Positions 35,301 through 48,955 of a DNA stretch of 64,000 nucleotides are shown here, one piece after another. The notes under the pieces were generated by a model that was not told the DNA's origin, searched no databases, and worked only from the letters and a program-made list of their open reading frames with translations. The translations under genes were made by a program, and so were the position numbers. The stretch's first letter is position 1; every line of letters begins with the position of its first letter. Source of the DNA: Owenia fusiformis (taxonomy: Eukaryota > Annelida > Polychaeta > Sabellida > Oweniidae). Location of the stretch: NCBI GenBank assembly GCA_903813345.2, contig CAIIXF020000002.1, positions 18,736,813 through 18,800,812 on the forward strand, in the 5' to 3' direction.

Positions 35301-38300
35301 GAGCATACTCCAAAATATATCCTTAAACGGCTCACAAAATTGCAAAGGACTGGCATGTACCAGTGTGACGTACGACTGGTCGGAAAATTGACATTTCGTC
35401 TAGAGCGCAAATTGCATAAGCGATTTAAGACGAATTGGATATTATATATCTTCCTAACAGACAAATCAATCGATACATCCCTCCTTTGGCAAACGTAAAA
35501 ATATATACATAAACATCTCACAATATATCAAACTAGTCGCTGCTACCAGTGCGATGTACAGGTGGTCCGAAAATTGACATTCCGTACATAGCCAAAAGTA
35601 AATCAGACTTGTATGACAAATAAGATACTCAATATCTTACGAATAGAATGACCAATCAACAAGTCCTCGGTAGGGCAAATGTAAAAATGTATCCTGAAAC
35701 ATCTCACTAAATAACAAATATCATGCTTCCTCCAGCGTTACGTACGACTGGTCCGAAAATTGACATTTCCTCCAGAGCACAAACTGCATCATAGATTTAA
35801 GACGAATTAGATATAAAATATATCACGAACGGGAACATCATTCATTAAATCCATTCAAGAGCATACTCCAAAATATATACTTAAACGGCTCACAAAATTG
35901 CAAAGGACTGGCATGTACCAGTGTGACGTACGACTGGTCGGAAAATTGACATTTCGTCAAGAGCGCAAATTGCATAAGCGATTTAAGACGAATTGGATAT
36001 TATATATCCCCCTAACAGAGAAGTCAATCGATACACCCCTCCTTTGGCAAACTTAAAAATATAAACATAAACGTCTCACAATATATCAAACTAGTCGCTG
36101 CTACCAGTGCGATGTACAGCTGGTCCGAAAATTGACATTCCGTACAAAGCCCAAAGTAAATCAGACTTGTATGACAAATTAGATACTCAATATCTCACCA
36201 ATAGAATGAGCAATCAACAAGTCCTCGGTAGGGCATACTCCAAAATACATACTTAAACGTCTCACAAAATTGAAAAGGACTGGTATGTACCAGTGTAACG
36301 TACGACCGGTCGGAAAATTGACATTTCGTCTAAAGCGCAAATTGCATAAGCGATTTAAGACGAATTGGATATTATATATCTCCCTAACAGACAAATCAAT
36401 CGATACATCCCTCCTTTGGCAAACGTAAAAATATATACATAAACGTCTCACAATATATCAAACTAGTCGCTGCTACCAGTGCGATGTACAGCTGGTCCGA
36501 AAATTGACATTCCGTACAAAGCCCAAAGTAAATCAGACTTGTATGACAAATTAGATACTCAATATCTCATGAATAGAATGAACAATCAACAAGTCCTCGG
36601 TAGGGCAAATGTAAAAATGTATCCTGAAACATCTAACTAAATAACAAATCTCATGCTGCCACCAGCGTTACGTACGACTGGTCCGAAAAGTGACATTTCC
36701 TCCAGAGCACAAACTGCATCATACATTTAAGACGAATTAGATATAAAATATATCACGAACGGGAACATCATTCATTAAATCCATTCAAGAGCATACTCCA
36801 AAATATATACTCAAACGTCTCAGAAAATTGCAAAAGACTGGCATGCACCAGTGTGACGTGCGACTGGTCGGAAAATTGACATTTCGTCTAGAGCGCAAAT
36901 TGCATAAGCTATTTAAGACGAATTGGATATTATATATCTCCCTAACAGACAAATCAATCGACACATCCCTCCTTTGGCAAACGTAAAAATATATACATAA
37001 ACGTCTCACAATATATCAAACTAGTCGCTGCTACCAGTGCGATGTACAGCTGGTCCGAAAATTGACATTCCGTACATAGCCCAAAGTAAATCAGACTTGT
37101 ATGACAAATAAGATACTCAATATCTTACGAATAGAATGACCAATCATTTAGTCCTCGGTAGGTCAAATGTAAAAATGTATCCTGAAACATCTCACTAAAT
37201 AACAAATATCATGCTGCCACCAGCGTTGCGTACGACTGGTCCGAAAATTGACATTTCCTCCAGAGCACAAACTACATCATATATTTAAGACGAATTAGAT
37301 ATAAAATATATCACGAACGGGAACATCTTTCATTTAATCCATTCAAGAGCATACTCCAAAATATATACTTAAACGTCTCACAAAATTGCAAAGGACTGGC
37401 ATGTACCAGTGTAACGTACGACTGGTCGGAAAATTGACATTTCGTCAAGAGCGCAAATTGCATAAGCGATTTAAGACGAACTGGCGATAATATATCCCCC
37501 TATTATAACAGAGAAGTCAATCAATACATCCCTCCTTTGGCAAACGTAAAAATATATACATAAACGTCTCACAATATATCAAACTAGTAGCTGCTACCAG
37601 TGCGATGAACAGCTGGTCGGAAAATTGACATTTCGTTAAGAGCGCAAATTGCATAAGCGATTTAAGACGAATTGGATATTATATATCCCCCTAACAGAGA
37701 AGTCAATCGATACATCCCTCCTTTGGCAAACGTAAAAATATATACATAAACGTCTCACAATATATCAAGCTAGTCGCTGCTACCAGTGCGATGTACAGCT
37801 GGTCCGAAAATTGACATTCCGTATAAAGCCCAAAGTAAATCAGGCTTGTATGACAAATTAGATACTCAAAATCTCACGAATAGAATGAGCAATCAACAAG
37901 TCCTCGGTAGGGCAAATGTAAAAATGTATCCTGAAACATCTCACTAAATAACAAATCTCATGCTGCCACCAGCGTTACGTACGACTGGTCCGAAAAATGA
38001 CATTTCCTCCAGAGCACAAACTGCATCATAGATTTAAGACGAATTAGATATAAAATATATCATGAACGGGAACATCATTCATTAAATCCATTCAAGAGCA
38101 TACTCCAAAATATATTCTCAAACGTCTCACAAAATTGCAAAGGACTGGCATGTACCAGTGTGACGTACGACTGGTCGGAAAATTGACATTTCGTCTAAAG
38201 CGCAAATTGCATAAGCTATTTAAGACGAATTGGATGTTATATATCTCCCTAACAGACAAATCAATCAATACACCCCCCCCCTTTGGCAAACGTAAAAATA

Positions 38301-41300
38301 TATACATAAACGTCTCACAATATATCAAACTAGTCGCTGCTACCAGACAGAGCGATGTACAGCTGGTCCGAAAATTGACATTCCGTACATAGCCCAAAGT
38401 AAATCAGACTTGTATGACAAATAAGATACTCAATATCTTACGAATAGAATGACCAATCATTTAGTCCTCGGTAGGTCAAATGTAAAAATGTATCCTGAAA
38501 CATCTCACTAAATAACAAATATCATGCTGCCACCAGCGTTGCGTACGACTGGTCCGAAAATTGACATTTCCTCCAGAGCACAAACTACATCATATATTTA
38601 AGACGAATTAGATATAAAATATATCACGAACGGGAACATCTTTCATTTAATCCATTCAAGAGCATACTCCAAAATATATACTTAAACGTCTCACAAAATT
38701 GCAAAGGACTGGCATGTACCAGTGTAACGTACGACTGGTCGGAAAATTGACATTTCGTCAAGAGCGCAAATTGCATAAGCGATTTAAGACGAACTGGCGA
38801 TAATATATCCCCCTATTATAACAGAGAAGTCAATCAATACATCCCTCCTTTGGCAAACGTAAAAATATATACATAAACGTCTCACAATATATCAAACTAG
38901 TAGCTGCTACCAGTGCGATGAACAGCTGGTCGGAAAATTGACATTTCGTTAAGAGCGCAAATTGCATAAGCGATTTAAGACGAATTGGATATTATATATC
39001 CCCCTAACAGAGAAGTCAATCGATACATCCCTCCTTTGGCAAACGTAAAAATATATACATAAACGTCTCACAATATATCAAGCTAGTCGCTGCTACCAGT
39101 GCGATGTACAGCTGGTCCGAAAATTGACATTCCGTATAAAGCCCAAAGTAAATCAGGCTTGTATGACAAATTAGATACTCAAAATCTCACGAATAGAATG
39201 AGCAATCAACAAGTCCTCGGTAGGGCAAATGTAAAAATGTATCCTGAAACATCTCACTAAATAACAAATCTCATGCTGCCACCAGCGTTACGTACGACTG
39301 GTCCGAAAAATGACATTTCCTCCAGAGCACAAACTGCATCATAGATTTAAGACGAATTAGATATAAAATATATCATGAACGGGAACATCATTCATTAAAT
39401 CCATTCAAGAGCATACTCCAAAATATATTCTCAAACGTCTCACAAAATTGCAAAGGACTGGCATGTACCAGTGTGACGTACGACTGGTCGGAAAATTGAC
39501 ATTTCGTCTAAAGCGCAAATTGCATAAGCTATTTAAGACGAATTGGATGTTATATATCTCCCTAACAGACAAATCAATCAATACACCCCCCCCCCTTTGG
39601 CAAACGTAAAAATATATACATAAACGTCTCACAATATATCAAACTAGTCGCTGCTACCAGACAGAGCGATGTACAGCTGGTCCGAAAATTGACATTCCGT
39701 ACATAGCCCAAAGTAAATCAGACTTGTATGACAAATAAGATACTCAATATCTTACGAATAGAATGATCAATCAACAAGTCCTCGGTAGGGCCAATGTAAC
39801 AATGTATCCTGAAACATCTCACTAAATAACAAATATCATGCTTCCACCAGCGTTACGTACGACTGGTCCGAAAATTGACATTTCCTCCAGAGCACAAACT
39901 GCATCATAGATTTAAGACGAATTAGATATAAAATATATCGCGAACGGGAACATCATTCGTTGAAGCCATTCAACAGCATACTCCAAAATATATACTTAAA
40001 CGTCTCACAAAATTGCAAAGGACTGGCATGTCCCAGTATGACGTACGAGTGGTCGGAAAATTGACATTTCGTCAAGAGCGCAAATTGCATAAGCGATTTA
40101 AGACGAATTGGATATTATATATCTCCCTAACAGACAAATCAATCAATACTCCCTCCTTTGGCACACGTAAAAATATATACATAAACGTCTCACAATATAT
40201 CAAACTAGTCGCTGCTACCAGTGCGATGTACAGCTGGTTGGAAAATTGACATTTCGTCAAGAGCGCAAATTGCATAAGCGATTTAAGACGAATTGGATAT
40301 TATATATCCCCCTAACAGAGAAGTCAATCGATACATCCCTCCTTTGGCAAACGTAAAAATATATACATAAACGTCTCACAATATATCAAACTAGTCGCTG
40401 CTACCAGTGCGATGTACAGCTGGTCCGAAAATTGACATTCCGTATAAAGCCCAAAGAAAATCAGTCTTGTATGGCAAATTAGATACTCAATATCTCATGA
40501 ATAGAATGACCAATCAACAAGTCCTCGGTAGGGCAAATGTTAAAATGTATCCTGAAACATCTCACTAAATAACAAATCTCATGCTGCCACCAGCGTTATG
40601 TACGACTGGTCCGAAAAGTGATATTTCCTCCAGAGCCCAAACTGTATCATAGCTTTAAGACGAATTAGATATAAAATATATCACGAACGGGAACATCATT
40701 CATTAAATCCATTAAAGAGCATACTCCAAAATATATACTTAAACGTCTCACAACATTGCAAAGGACTGGCATGTACCAGTGTGACGTACGACTGGTCGGA
40801 AAATTGACATTTAGTCTAGAGCGCAAATTGCGCAAGCGATTTAAAACGAATTGGATATTATATATCTCCCTAACAGACAAATCAATCGATACATCCCTTC
40901 TTTGGCAAACGTAGAAATATATACATAAACGTCTCACAACATATCAAACTAGTCGCTGCTACTAGTGCGATGTACAGCTGGTACGAAAATTGACTTTCCG
41001 TACATAGCCAAAGGAAATCAGACTTGTATGACAAATAAGATACTCAATATCTTACGAATAGAATGACCAATCAACAAGTCCTCGACAGGGCAAATGTAAA
41101 AATGTATCCTGAAACATAACAAATAATACGACTGGTCCGAAAATTGACATTTCCTCCAGAGCACAAACTGAATCATAGATTTAAAACGAATTAGATATAA
41201 AAAAAATATATCACGAACGGGAACATCATTCATTAAATCCATTCAAGAGCATACTCCAAAATATATACTTAAACGTCTCACAAAATTGCTAAGGACTGGC

Positions 41301-43320
41301 ATGTACCAGTGAGACGTACGACTGGTCGGAAAATTGACATTTCGTCAAGAGCGCAAATTGCATAAGCGATTTAAGACGAATTGGATATTATATATCCCCC
41401 TAACAGAGAAGCCAATCGATACACCCCTCCTTTGGCAAACGTAAAAATATATACATAAACGTCTCACAATATATCAAACTAGTCGCTGCTACCAGTGTGA
41501 TGTACAGCTGGTCCGAAAATTGACATTCCGTACATAGCCCAAAGTAAATCAGACTTGTATGACAAATTAGATACTCAATATCTCACGAATAGAATGACCA
41601 ATCAACAAGTCCTCCGTACGGCAAATGTAAAAATGTATCCTGAAACATCTCACTAAATAACAAATATCATGCTGCCACCACCAAATCTTCTTAAATCGCC
41701 TATTCAATTTTCGCTCTTGACAAAAAGTCAATTTTCCGACCAGTCGTACGTCAAACTGGTACATGCCAGTCCTTTGCAATTTTGAGGGACGTTTAAGTAT
41801 ATATTTTGGAGTATTCTCTTGAATGGATTTAATGAATGATGTTCCCGTTCGTGATATATTTTATATCTTATTCGTCTTAAATCTAAGATGCAGTTTGTGC
41901 TCTGGAGGAAATGTCAAGTTTCGGACCAGTCGTACGTAACGCTGGTGGAAAATTGACATTTCCTCCAGAGCACAAACTGCATCATAGATTTAAGACGAAT
42001 TAGATATAAAATATATCACGAACGTGAGCATCATTCATTAAATCCATTCAAGAGCATAATTCAAAATATATACTTAAACGTCTCACAAAATTGCAAAGGA
42101 CTTGCATGTACCAGTGTAACGTACGACTGGTAGGAATATTGACATTTTGTCAAGAGCGCAAATTGAATAAGCGATTTAAGACGAATTGGATATTATATAT
42201 AGCCCTAACAGAGAAGTCAATAGATACATCCCTCCTTTGGCAAACGTAAAAATATATATATAAACGTCTCACAATATATCAAACTAGTCGCTGCTACCAG
42301 TGCGATGTACAGCTGGTCCAAAAATTGACATTCCATACCTAGCCCAAAGTAAATCAGACTTGTATGACAAATTAGATATTCAATATCTCACGAATAGAAT
42401 GACCAATCAACAAGTCCTCGGTAGAGCAAATGTAAAAATGTATCCTGAAACATCTCACTAAATAACAAATATCATGCTGCCACCAGCGTTACGTTCGACT
42501 GGTCCGAAAATTGACATTTCCTCAAGAGCACAAATTGCATCATAGATTTAAGATGAATTAGATGTAAAATATATCACGAACGGGAACATCATTCATTAAA
42601 TCCATTCAAGAGCATACTTAAAATTATATGCTTAAACGTCTCACAAAATTGCAAAGGACTGGCATGTACCAGTGTGACGTACGACTGGTCGGAAAATTGA
42701 CATTTCGTCAAGAGCGCAAATTGCATAAGCGATTTAAGACGAATTGAATATTATATATCCCCCTAAAAGAGAAGTCAATCGATACATCCCTCCTTTGGCA
42801 AACGTGAAAATATATACATAAACGTCTCACAATATATCAAACTAGTCGCTGCTACCAGTGCGATGTACCGCTGGTCCGAAAATTGACATTCTGTACATAG
42901 CCCAAAGTAAATCAGACTTGTATTACAAATATGATACTCAATATCTTGCGAATAGAATGACCAATCAACAAGTCCTCAGTAGAGCAAATGTAAAAATGTA
43001 TCCTGAAACATCTCACTAAATAACAAATATCATGCTGCCAGCAGCGTTACGTACGACTGGTCCGAAAATTGACATTTCCTCCAGAGCACAAACTGCATCA
43101 TAGATTTAAGACGAATTAGATTTAAAATATATCACGAACGGGAACATCATTCATTAAATCCATTCAAGAACATACTCCAAAATATATACTTTAACGTCTC
43201 ACAAAATTGCAAAGGACTGGCATGTACCAGTGTGACGTACGACTGGTCGGAAAATTGACATTTTGCCAAGAGTGCAAATTGCATAAGCGATTTAAGACGA
43301 ATTGGATATTATATATCCCC
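26399..43320 (+). repeat. 186-bp satellite, main block (about 17 kb)
   Basis: Continues the same a-b-c trimer register after the LTR. It contains partial trimers, a repeated deletion junction (GGTAGGGCATACTCC at about 31575 and 36231), a 1,313-bp perfect or near-perfect duplication (37141-38453 and 38454-39766), a similar block pair about 4,658 bp apart (near 30.3-32.6 and 35.0-37.3 kb), and an inverted segment (41682-41947). It ends within an a monomer at ATATCCCC, where the minisatellite begins. No transcripts or proteins inferred. Confidence 0.97.
41682..41947 (-). repeat. Inverted satellite segment
   Basis: Within an otherwise uniform head-to-tail array, these bases read as the reverse complement of parts of c and a monomers. 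Both breakpoints lie near CCACC/GGTGG (GCTGCCACCACC on the left, GCTGGTGG on the right), suggesting a fold-back or template switch at a short inverted match. Confidence 0.85.
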
Positions 43321-44525
43321 CTGTAAGCCACGCCCCTTTATCATTTTTTCGCTTTTAATTACCTTAAACCACGCCTCTTTTTCGATTTTTTCGATTTTTA
43401 CGCTAAGCCACGCCCTTTTTATAATTTTTTCGCTTCCATTACCTTAAACCACGTCTTTTTTCGATTTTTTCGTTTTTATACTGTTAGCCACGCCCCTTTA
43501 TCGTTTTTTTCGCTTTTAATTACCTTAAACCACGCCTCTTTTTCGATTTTTTTCGTTTTTTACGCTAAGCCACGCCCCCTTTATCAGTTTTTTCGCTTTT
43601 AATTACCTTAAACCACGCCTCTTTTTCGATTTTTTCGTTTTTTAAGCTAAGCCACGCCCCCTTTATCAGTTTTTCGCTTTAAATTACCTTAAACCACGCC
43701 TCTTTTTCGATTTTTTCGTTTTTTTACTGTAAGCCACGCCCCTTTATCGTTTTTTCGCTTTTACTTACCTTAAACCACGCCTCTTTTCGATTTTTTCGTT
43801 TTTTAAGCTAAGCCACGCCCCCTTCATCAGTTTTTCGCTTGAAATTACCTTAAACCACGCCTCTTTTTCGATTTTTTCGTTTTTTTACTGTAAGCCACGC
43901 CCCTTTATCGTTTTTTTCGCTTTTAATTACCTTAAACCACGCCTCTTTTTCAATTTTTTCGTTTTTTAAGCTAAGCCACGCCCCCTTTATCAGTTTTTTA
44001 CTTTAAATTACCCTAAACCACGCCTCTTTTTCGATTTTTTTCGTTTTTTTTTACTGTAAGCCACGTCCCTTTATCGTTTTTTTCGCTTTTAATTACCTTA
44101 AACCACGCCTCTTTTTCGATTTTTTTTCGTTTTTATACAATAAGCCACGCCTCTTTTTCGATTTTTTTTTCGTTTATTACGCTAAGCCACGCCCCCTTTA
44201 TCATTTTTTCGCTTAAAATTACCTTAAGCCACGCCTCTTTTTCGATTTTTTCGTTTTTTTTTACACTAAGCCACGCCCCTTTATCGTTTTTTTCGCTTTA
44301 AATAACCTTAAACCACGCCTCTTTTTTGATTTTTTACGCTAAGCCACACCCCCTTTATCATTTTTTTCGCTTTTAATTACCTTAAACCACGCCTCTTTTT
44401 CGATTTTTCCGTTTTTACGCTAAGCCACGCCCCCTTTATTAATTTTTTCGCTTTAAATTACCTTAAATCACGCCTCTTTTTCGATTTTCCGTTTTTTACA
44501 TTAAGCCACGCCCGTTTATTGTTTT
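43321..44525. repeat. CCACGCC-rich dimeric minisatellite, copy B
   Basis: Same dimeric 80-bp unit as 820-2853 but about 15 units. It abuts the satellite directly, with shared CCCCT at the junction. Downstream flank is the same as copy A. Confidence 0.93.
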
Positions 44526-44799
44526 TTATACAAAGCCCTCAATGGTATTAACTGTATTCTTCTTTAATTTGGCGCTACTTCCTAACATCTGTCTTTATCT
44601 TGACATGAATTAACAAACTATTATATTGGGAAACATGCCAGAAATTAACATTATTTATTGATGGTCATCTTTATATCTCTTAACCCTGGGGTATTCCCCC
44701 TCTAAATTAATCTCTGTAAATGGTAGAAGATTTTGATGACCTACTCCAACCATTTAAAAAGTAGTCAGATTCAATTTATTGTTTGTATTTTGATTTCAG
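44526..44799. other. Low-copy DNA, intron-like, copy B
   Basis: Counterpart of 2854-3113, ending in the same TTTCAG acceptor. Confidence 0.5.
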
Positions 44800-44922
44800 A
44801 TTTTATAAATTGTATCATGATTTCCAAGTGCTCTTCAATAATCAGTCAATGGAGGATGAATTGATACGCTTGGTTGATGATATTAAAGTTCTCCAAATAT
44901 TAGGGGAAGTATCCATTAATGG
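44800..44922 (+). pseudogene. Candidate exon 1, copy B
   Basis: Same open frame as 3114-3236 with only silent or minor differences, but the donor is changed from GG|GTAAAA to GG|TTAAAA. If the block is an exon, splicing at this position is lost in this copy. Confidence 0.4.
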
Positions 44923-45219
44923 TTAAAACCAATAGATTATTTAAAATCTGTTTCTTGTTGGCAGTCAGGAACAACATCTGCAACAAATGTTACGCTTTTG
45001 TCACCCTTTTATATGAGTTATTTTACATTTTTGCTAGAACCAGAAAAATAGTGGAGCTGTTTTGTTACACTGTCAAATGACAATTTTTGTCATTTTTAAA
45101 ATGGCAGCCAATTTATGGCTGTTACCTAGTTATGAACTGTGAAGTATTATATTATCCTGCAATAAACTCCTTCCTTTTCAAATAAAATCAGTGTCAATGT
45201 ATATACTAATATTTTCTAG

Positions 45220-45326
45220 GTGGGTTTACAGTCGGCAGTATACTTGTGGACCCCAATGTGTTAAGAGAGCAAGTGATAAGCCTTTAAAATTGAACCCTTC
45301 AATGACTGTATCATGTCCCAAGTAGG
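45220..45326 (+). pseudogene. Candidate exon 2, copy B
   Basis: Counterpart of 3540-3645. The frame is kept and ends at TAG 45324-45326; the base before the possible donor differs (CCCAA|GTAGG). Confidence 0.33.
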
Positions 45327-45366
45327 AGGGTAGGTGGGTATGAGGTAGGAAATTTTTTATACCAAG

Positions 45367-45989
45367 CCGAGAGAGATGCAGCGAACACACCAAGTTAATG
45401 CGACAGCTGGATCAGTTTTTCGACAACTTTGTGCCATCAGATCCAGTCCAAGTAGCACTCCCCCCAGTTTTCTGCAAGTTAAAATGCTCAATTCTGCAAG
45501 TGAAATTAGTGAATTCTGCAAGAAGAAAGGGCTAATTCTGCAGAAATTCCGCGGATATTAATGGTTTTCGAACCAGTAAACGGGAAAATATCGTGATAGT
45601 CAGGTAGTCAGTCACTACATACATGCTGCCATCTAACGGCAGAAATCAAACGATGGCGTTTAGAATTTTCACTTCGCATAATTTGGGTTATTTCTGCAAG
45701 GGATTTGACTGAAAACGTGTCAAATTGTTACAGGTAAGACTGACTTTTTAAACTTTTGGAAAATATATGGATAAATATATGGATTCTGCGGAAAATTCCG
45801 CGGAAATTGACCAAAATAGTTGATTCTGCAATTCCGCGGGCAGAGGCAAATTCCGTCCGCGCTCTGCAAACACGGAATCCTGGGGGCAGTGAAGTAGACA
45901 GTATCATGGGCGAGAGGTGTTCGTGTTCCTGTCACTTACACCCCAGTCACATTTGTCGCACGGAGGCCGTGCGTCGATCGCAGATCAAT
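45367..45989 (+). pseudogene. Candidate exon 3, copy B, split by a MITE
   Basis: Counterpart of 3687-3870. A 436-bp insertion at 45456-45891 separates the helical part from the Cys/His-rich tail (CSCSCHLHPSHIC). The tail can be read from inside the MITE (ORF 45756-45992), but that is fortuitous. Confidence 0.4.
45456..45891. mobile_element. 436-bp MITE with CACT(C/G)CCCCCAG ends
   Basis: Absent from copy A at 3774. Ends are CACTCCCCCCAG and, inverted, CACTGCCCCCAGG, flanked by AAGTAG on both sides (45450-45455 and 45892-45897; the empty site in copy A reads AAGTAA). Inside are repeated ATTCTGCAA and ATTCCGCGG words near both ends, typical of subterminal repeats. No transposase. The superfamily is uncertain. 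Confidence 0.8.
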
Positions 45990-45999
45990 TAAATCAGTG

Positions 46000-46960
46000 A
46001 ATTTCTGCGGCGAGCGTAGAAAAACTACGTTTGCCTTGCGGTCTCCGTCCGGCGTATCCAGTTTTTTACAGGCCGCAGGGTAGCCGTAGAAATTAAAACT
46101 CGTAGTTATAATATTTGTTCATATCTGTGATCCCCGTAGAAATCAACAGGCCGTTGCCAGACCACAGAAAGGTCCAACGATGGCCGCACGTCGGGTTCCG
46201 TTGACTTGCTTCTACTGTAGGGTTTGATGGGTAATGTACCTTTGGAAACAGTTTTTATGTCAGTTTTCGGTCATATATTTGCTGTAAACGCAACAAAGTA
46301 CGTATACTTTTTGATGTAAGGCCAGCAACTTATATTTCACTTACACTTTTTATTTGATACTATATCCTAACACTACAAACAACATTTATAAATCGTATTG
46401 ATGTAGATAAAATAAAAAGAAGAATTAACGTTAAATCAACAGAAATTCAAAAACTCAGAGTTATAATATTTGTTCATTTCTGCGGTCCCCGTAGAAATCA
46501 ACAGGCCGTTGCCAGACCACAGAACAGTCCCACGGTTGCCGCACATTGACTTGCGTCTGCCGCAGTGTTTTGATGCGTGATATACATTTGGAAACAGTTT
46601 TAAGTCAGGTTTGCTGTCGTATCTTTGCTGTAAACACAGCGTAATAGATATACTGTTTGATGTATTACCATAGCAACCTATACTACAAAAGATTAAGTTA
46701 CTTATGGTCAATGTAATATCCAGCACTTTCTATTTGATACTATATACTAGCACTATAAATAACATTTATGAATTGAACTAATGTAAATGAATCAAAAATA
46801 AACAACGTTTATCAGCAGATATTCAAATTTCGCCGTGAAGCTGCCGCAGGAAATGTGACTGCAAAACTATCCTACCCCAGAAATTCTACGGAGAGCGACG
46901 TAGAAATGTTACTGACCGCAGAAATGACAAACCGCACGTTTGCCGTAGAAAATGTGACTT
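46000..46960. repeat. CTGCGG/CCGTAG-motif region, copy B
   Basis: Counterpart of 3871-5165 with one 355-bp unit fewer (repeat starts near 46104 and 46462). Confidence 0.75.
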
Positions 46961-46964
46961 GGGT

Positions 46965-47180
46965 GTTACTAACCAACCAACTAATGAACCAGGTAACCAC
47001 CAGACCACCAAAAAGGGTAAAACTAACTAACCAATTAACTAATTAATCAACCAACTAACCAAACAACCAACGAACCAGACTGCAACAAACGAACCAGATG
47101 ACCAAGATCATGGATCTAGTGTCTTGTATTGTATTGTATTGTTTTGAATTGTATTGCATTGTATTTTTTGTATTGTATTT
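46965..47180. repeat. AACC-rich tract and (TATTG)n microsatellite, copy B
   Basis: Counterparts of 5166-5415, shortened by loss of a few AACC words. Confidence 0.8.
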
Positions 47181-47443
47181 GTTTTTCGTTGATCAATACT
47201 TACTCAGTAATGATTCAATTTTAAAGTTCACCTCATGTACTACTCAAGATCTAAATTTTGAAGGTCTGAAGTCTTGTGTTCATTTTAGCTACAGTTGTAT
47301 ATTGAAGGGTATTTTCTTTTGGGTGTAATTTTAATTTCAATTTAAAGGTATTCATGTAAAATTGTGGGCTTTGTTTCGGGATTTTCTTTGTTTTTAATTG
47401 AATCATCTCTGATCTTTTCCTTAAATGTACTTTGAGGTGCATT

Positions 47444-47523
47444 CCTCTTGCCTTTGAGAAATTAAAGTGAAACATAAAAGAAAAAACCACAGAGAATCTA
47501 CAATTTGTGCTACCCATCTGCAG
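47444..47523 (+). repeat. 5' copy of the long direct repeat flanking the retrotransposon, copy B
   Basis: Uninterrupted here. It ends CCCATCTGCAG directly before the retrotransposon and pairs with 48956-49038. Confidence 0.65.
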
Positions 47524-48921
47524 CATTTGTATCTACATACCTCGGCAGGGAGATACTATTTCTCCGACATTATTTATAATCTTTGTAAATGATCTCGTTA
47601 CGGAAATAAAAAGGCTTAATGCAGGTGTCGATATCGCAGGAGACAATGTAAGCATATTACTGTATGCTGATGATGTTGCATTGATCGCACCAACTGAATT
47701 AAAGCTGCAACAAATGCTGAACTGTCTTCATGATTGGATATATAAGCGGCGACTGACTGTAAATGTTGAAAAAACGAAAGTAGTGCACTTTAGGAGAGCG
47801 TCGACAATGTTAACAGAAGCAATATTTGTGCTAGGGGATGCAAAAATTGGAAAAATAAACTCTTATCGCTATCTCCGAGTTGTTATGAATGAGATTCTCG
47901 ACTACACTGAAATGGTTTCCACTCTAGCTGATGCAAGTTCTCGATCCCTTGGCGCTCTTATTGGAAAATATTATTCGATTAATGGACTTCATTATTCGAC
48001 ATTCACAAAGATGTATAATGCAACCGTTATCCCCATCATGGATTACGGGGCTGGAGTTTGGGGCTATAAAGACTATGACAAACCAAATACTGTCCAAAAC
48101 CGTGCCATGAGAACATTTATGGGAAATATGCTCCCATTCCAGCTATGTATGGAGATATAGGCTGGATACCACCATGTGTTAGGCACCATGTTGAAATGGT
48201 TCGTTTATTCATCCGACTTAGTAGAATGCCAAGAACAAGGATTACTCAAAGAATATTTGACTTTGACTATGCCAATGCTGAAAAAGGCCATAGAGGATGG
48301 TGTAAAGAGGTCAAAGATATATTTGAAAATTCTAACCTGTTAGACCTCTATAATGAACGTTTCTTTAATAATTCAAGTGCAAGGTCAACATTTAAAACTG
48401 TAAAAGATTCTGAAATGAATCGCTTTATACATAAATGGACAGTTCAAATAACTACAATGCCAAAGTTACGTACATATAAGTTAATTAAAGACAATTTTGG
48501 TACAGAGGATTATATAAAATTATTTTTATCAAGGAATCAAAGATCTGTTATTGCTAGAACTCGGTCAGGTACTCTTCACCTGAACATAGAAACTGGTCGA
48601 TATAAAGGCCTTGCTGTTGAACAAAGACTCTGTGAGGCATGTAAATATGGACATATAGAAACTGAGAAACATTTTCTTCAAGAATGCTCTTGTTACAAGG
48701 ATTTGAGAAAAACTATAATCAGACCCCCTATGGTTCATGATAATCAAGATTTACTGAAACATCTTCTTTCAAATAAAAATTGTGTAAAACTTACAGCAAA
48801 ATTTATAATGTCAAAAACGACAAAAAATTGTATAAATAACACACTGTTATTACATGTATATGTATTTGTATAATGCCTCATAAGCCTGATTAGGCTGGGT
48901 GCCGATTAAGGTGCGTGGCAC

Positions 48922-48954
<33 letters not shown>

Positions 48955-48955
48955 A
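47524..48955 (+). pseudogene. Non-LTR retrotransposon, 5'-truncated, copy B
   Basis: Same truncated element as 17500-18937, inherited through the segmental duplication. The RT motifs RQGDTISPTLF and LLYADDVALIA are present, and the stop seen in copy A is absent. It has its own damage: a 7-nt deletion near 48122 that shifts the frame after RTFMG, and an 8-nt deletion near 48813 that alters the C-terminus. The frame resumes at 48145-48873 with the Cys/His tail (CEACKYGHIETEKHFLQEC). The 3' UTR hairpins and a (TAAA)n tail are kept. Non-functional. Confidence 0.88.

Noticed and set aside
20434-43320. CRISPR array
   Set aside because: Units are 186-bp diverged monomers without short constant repeats and unique spacers, and the window is eukaryotic.
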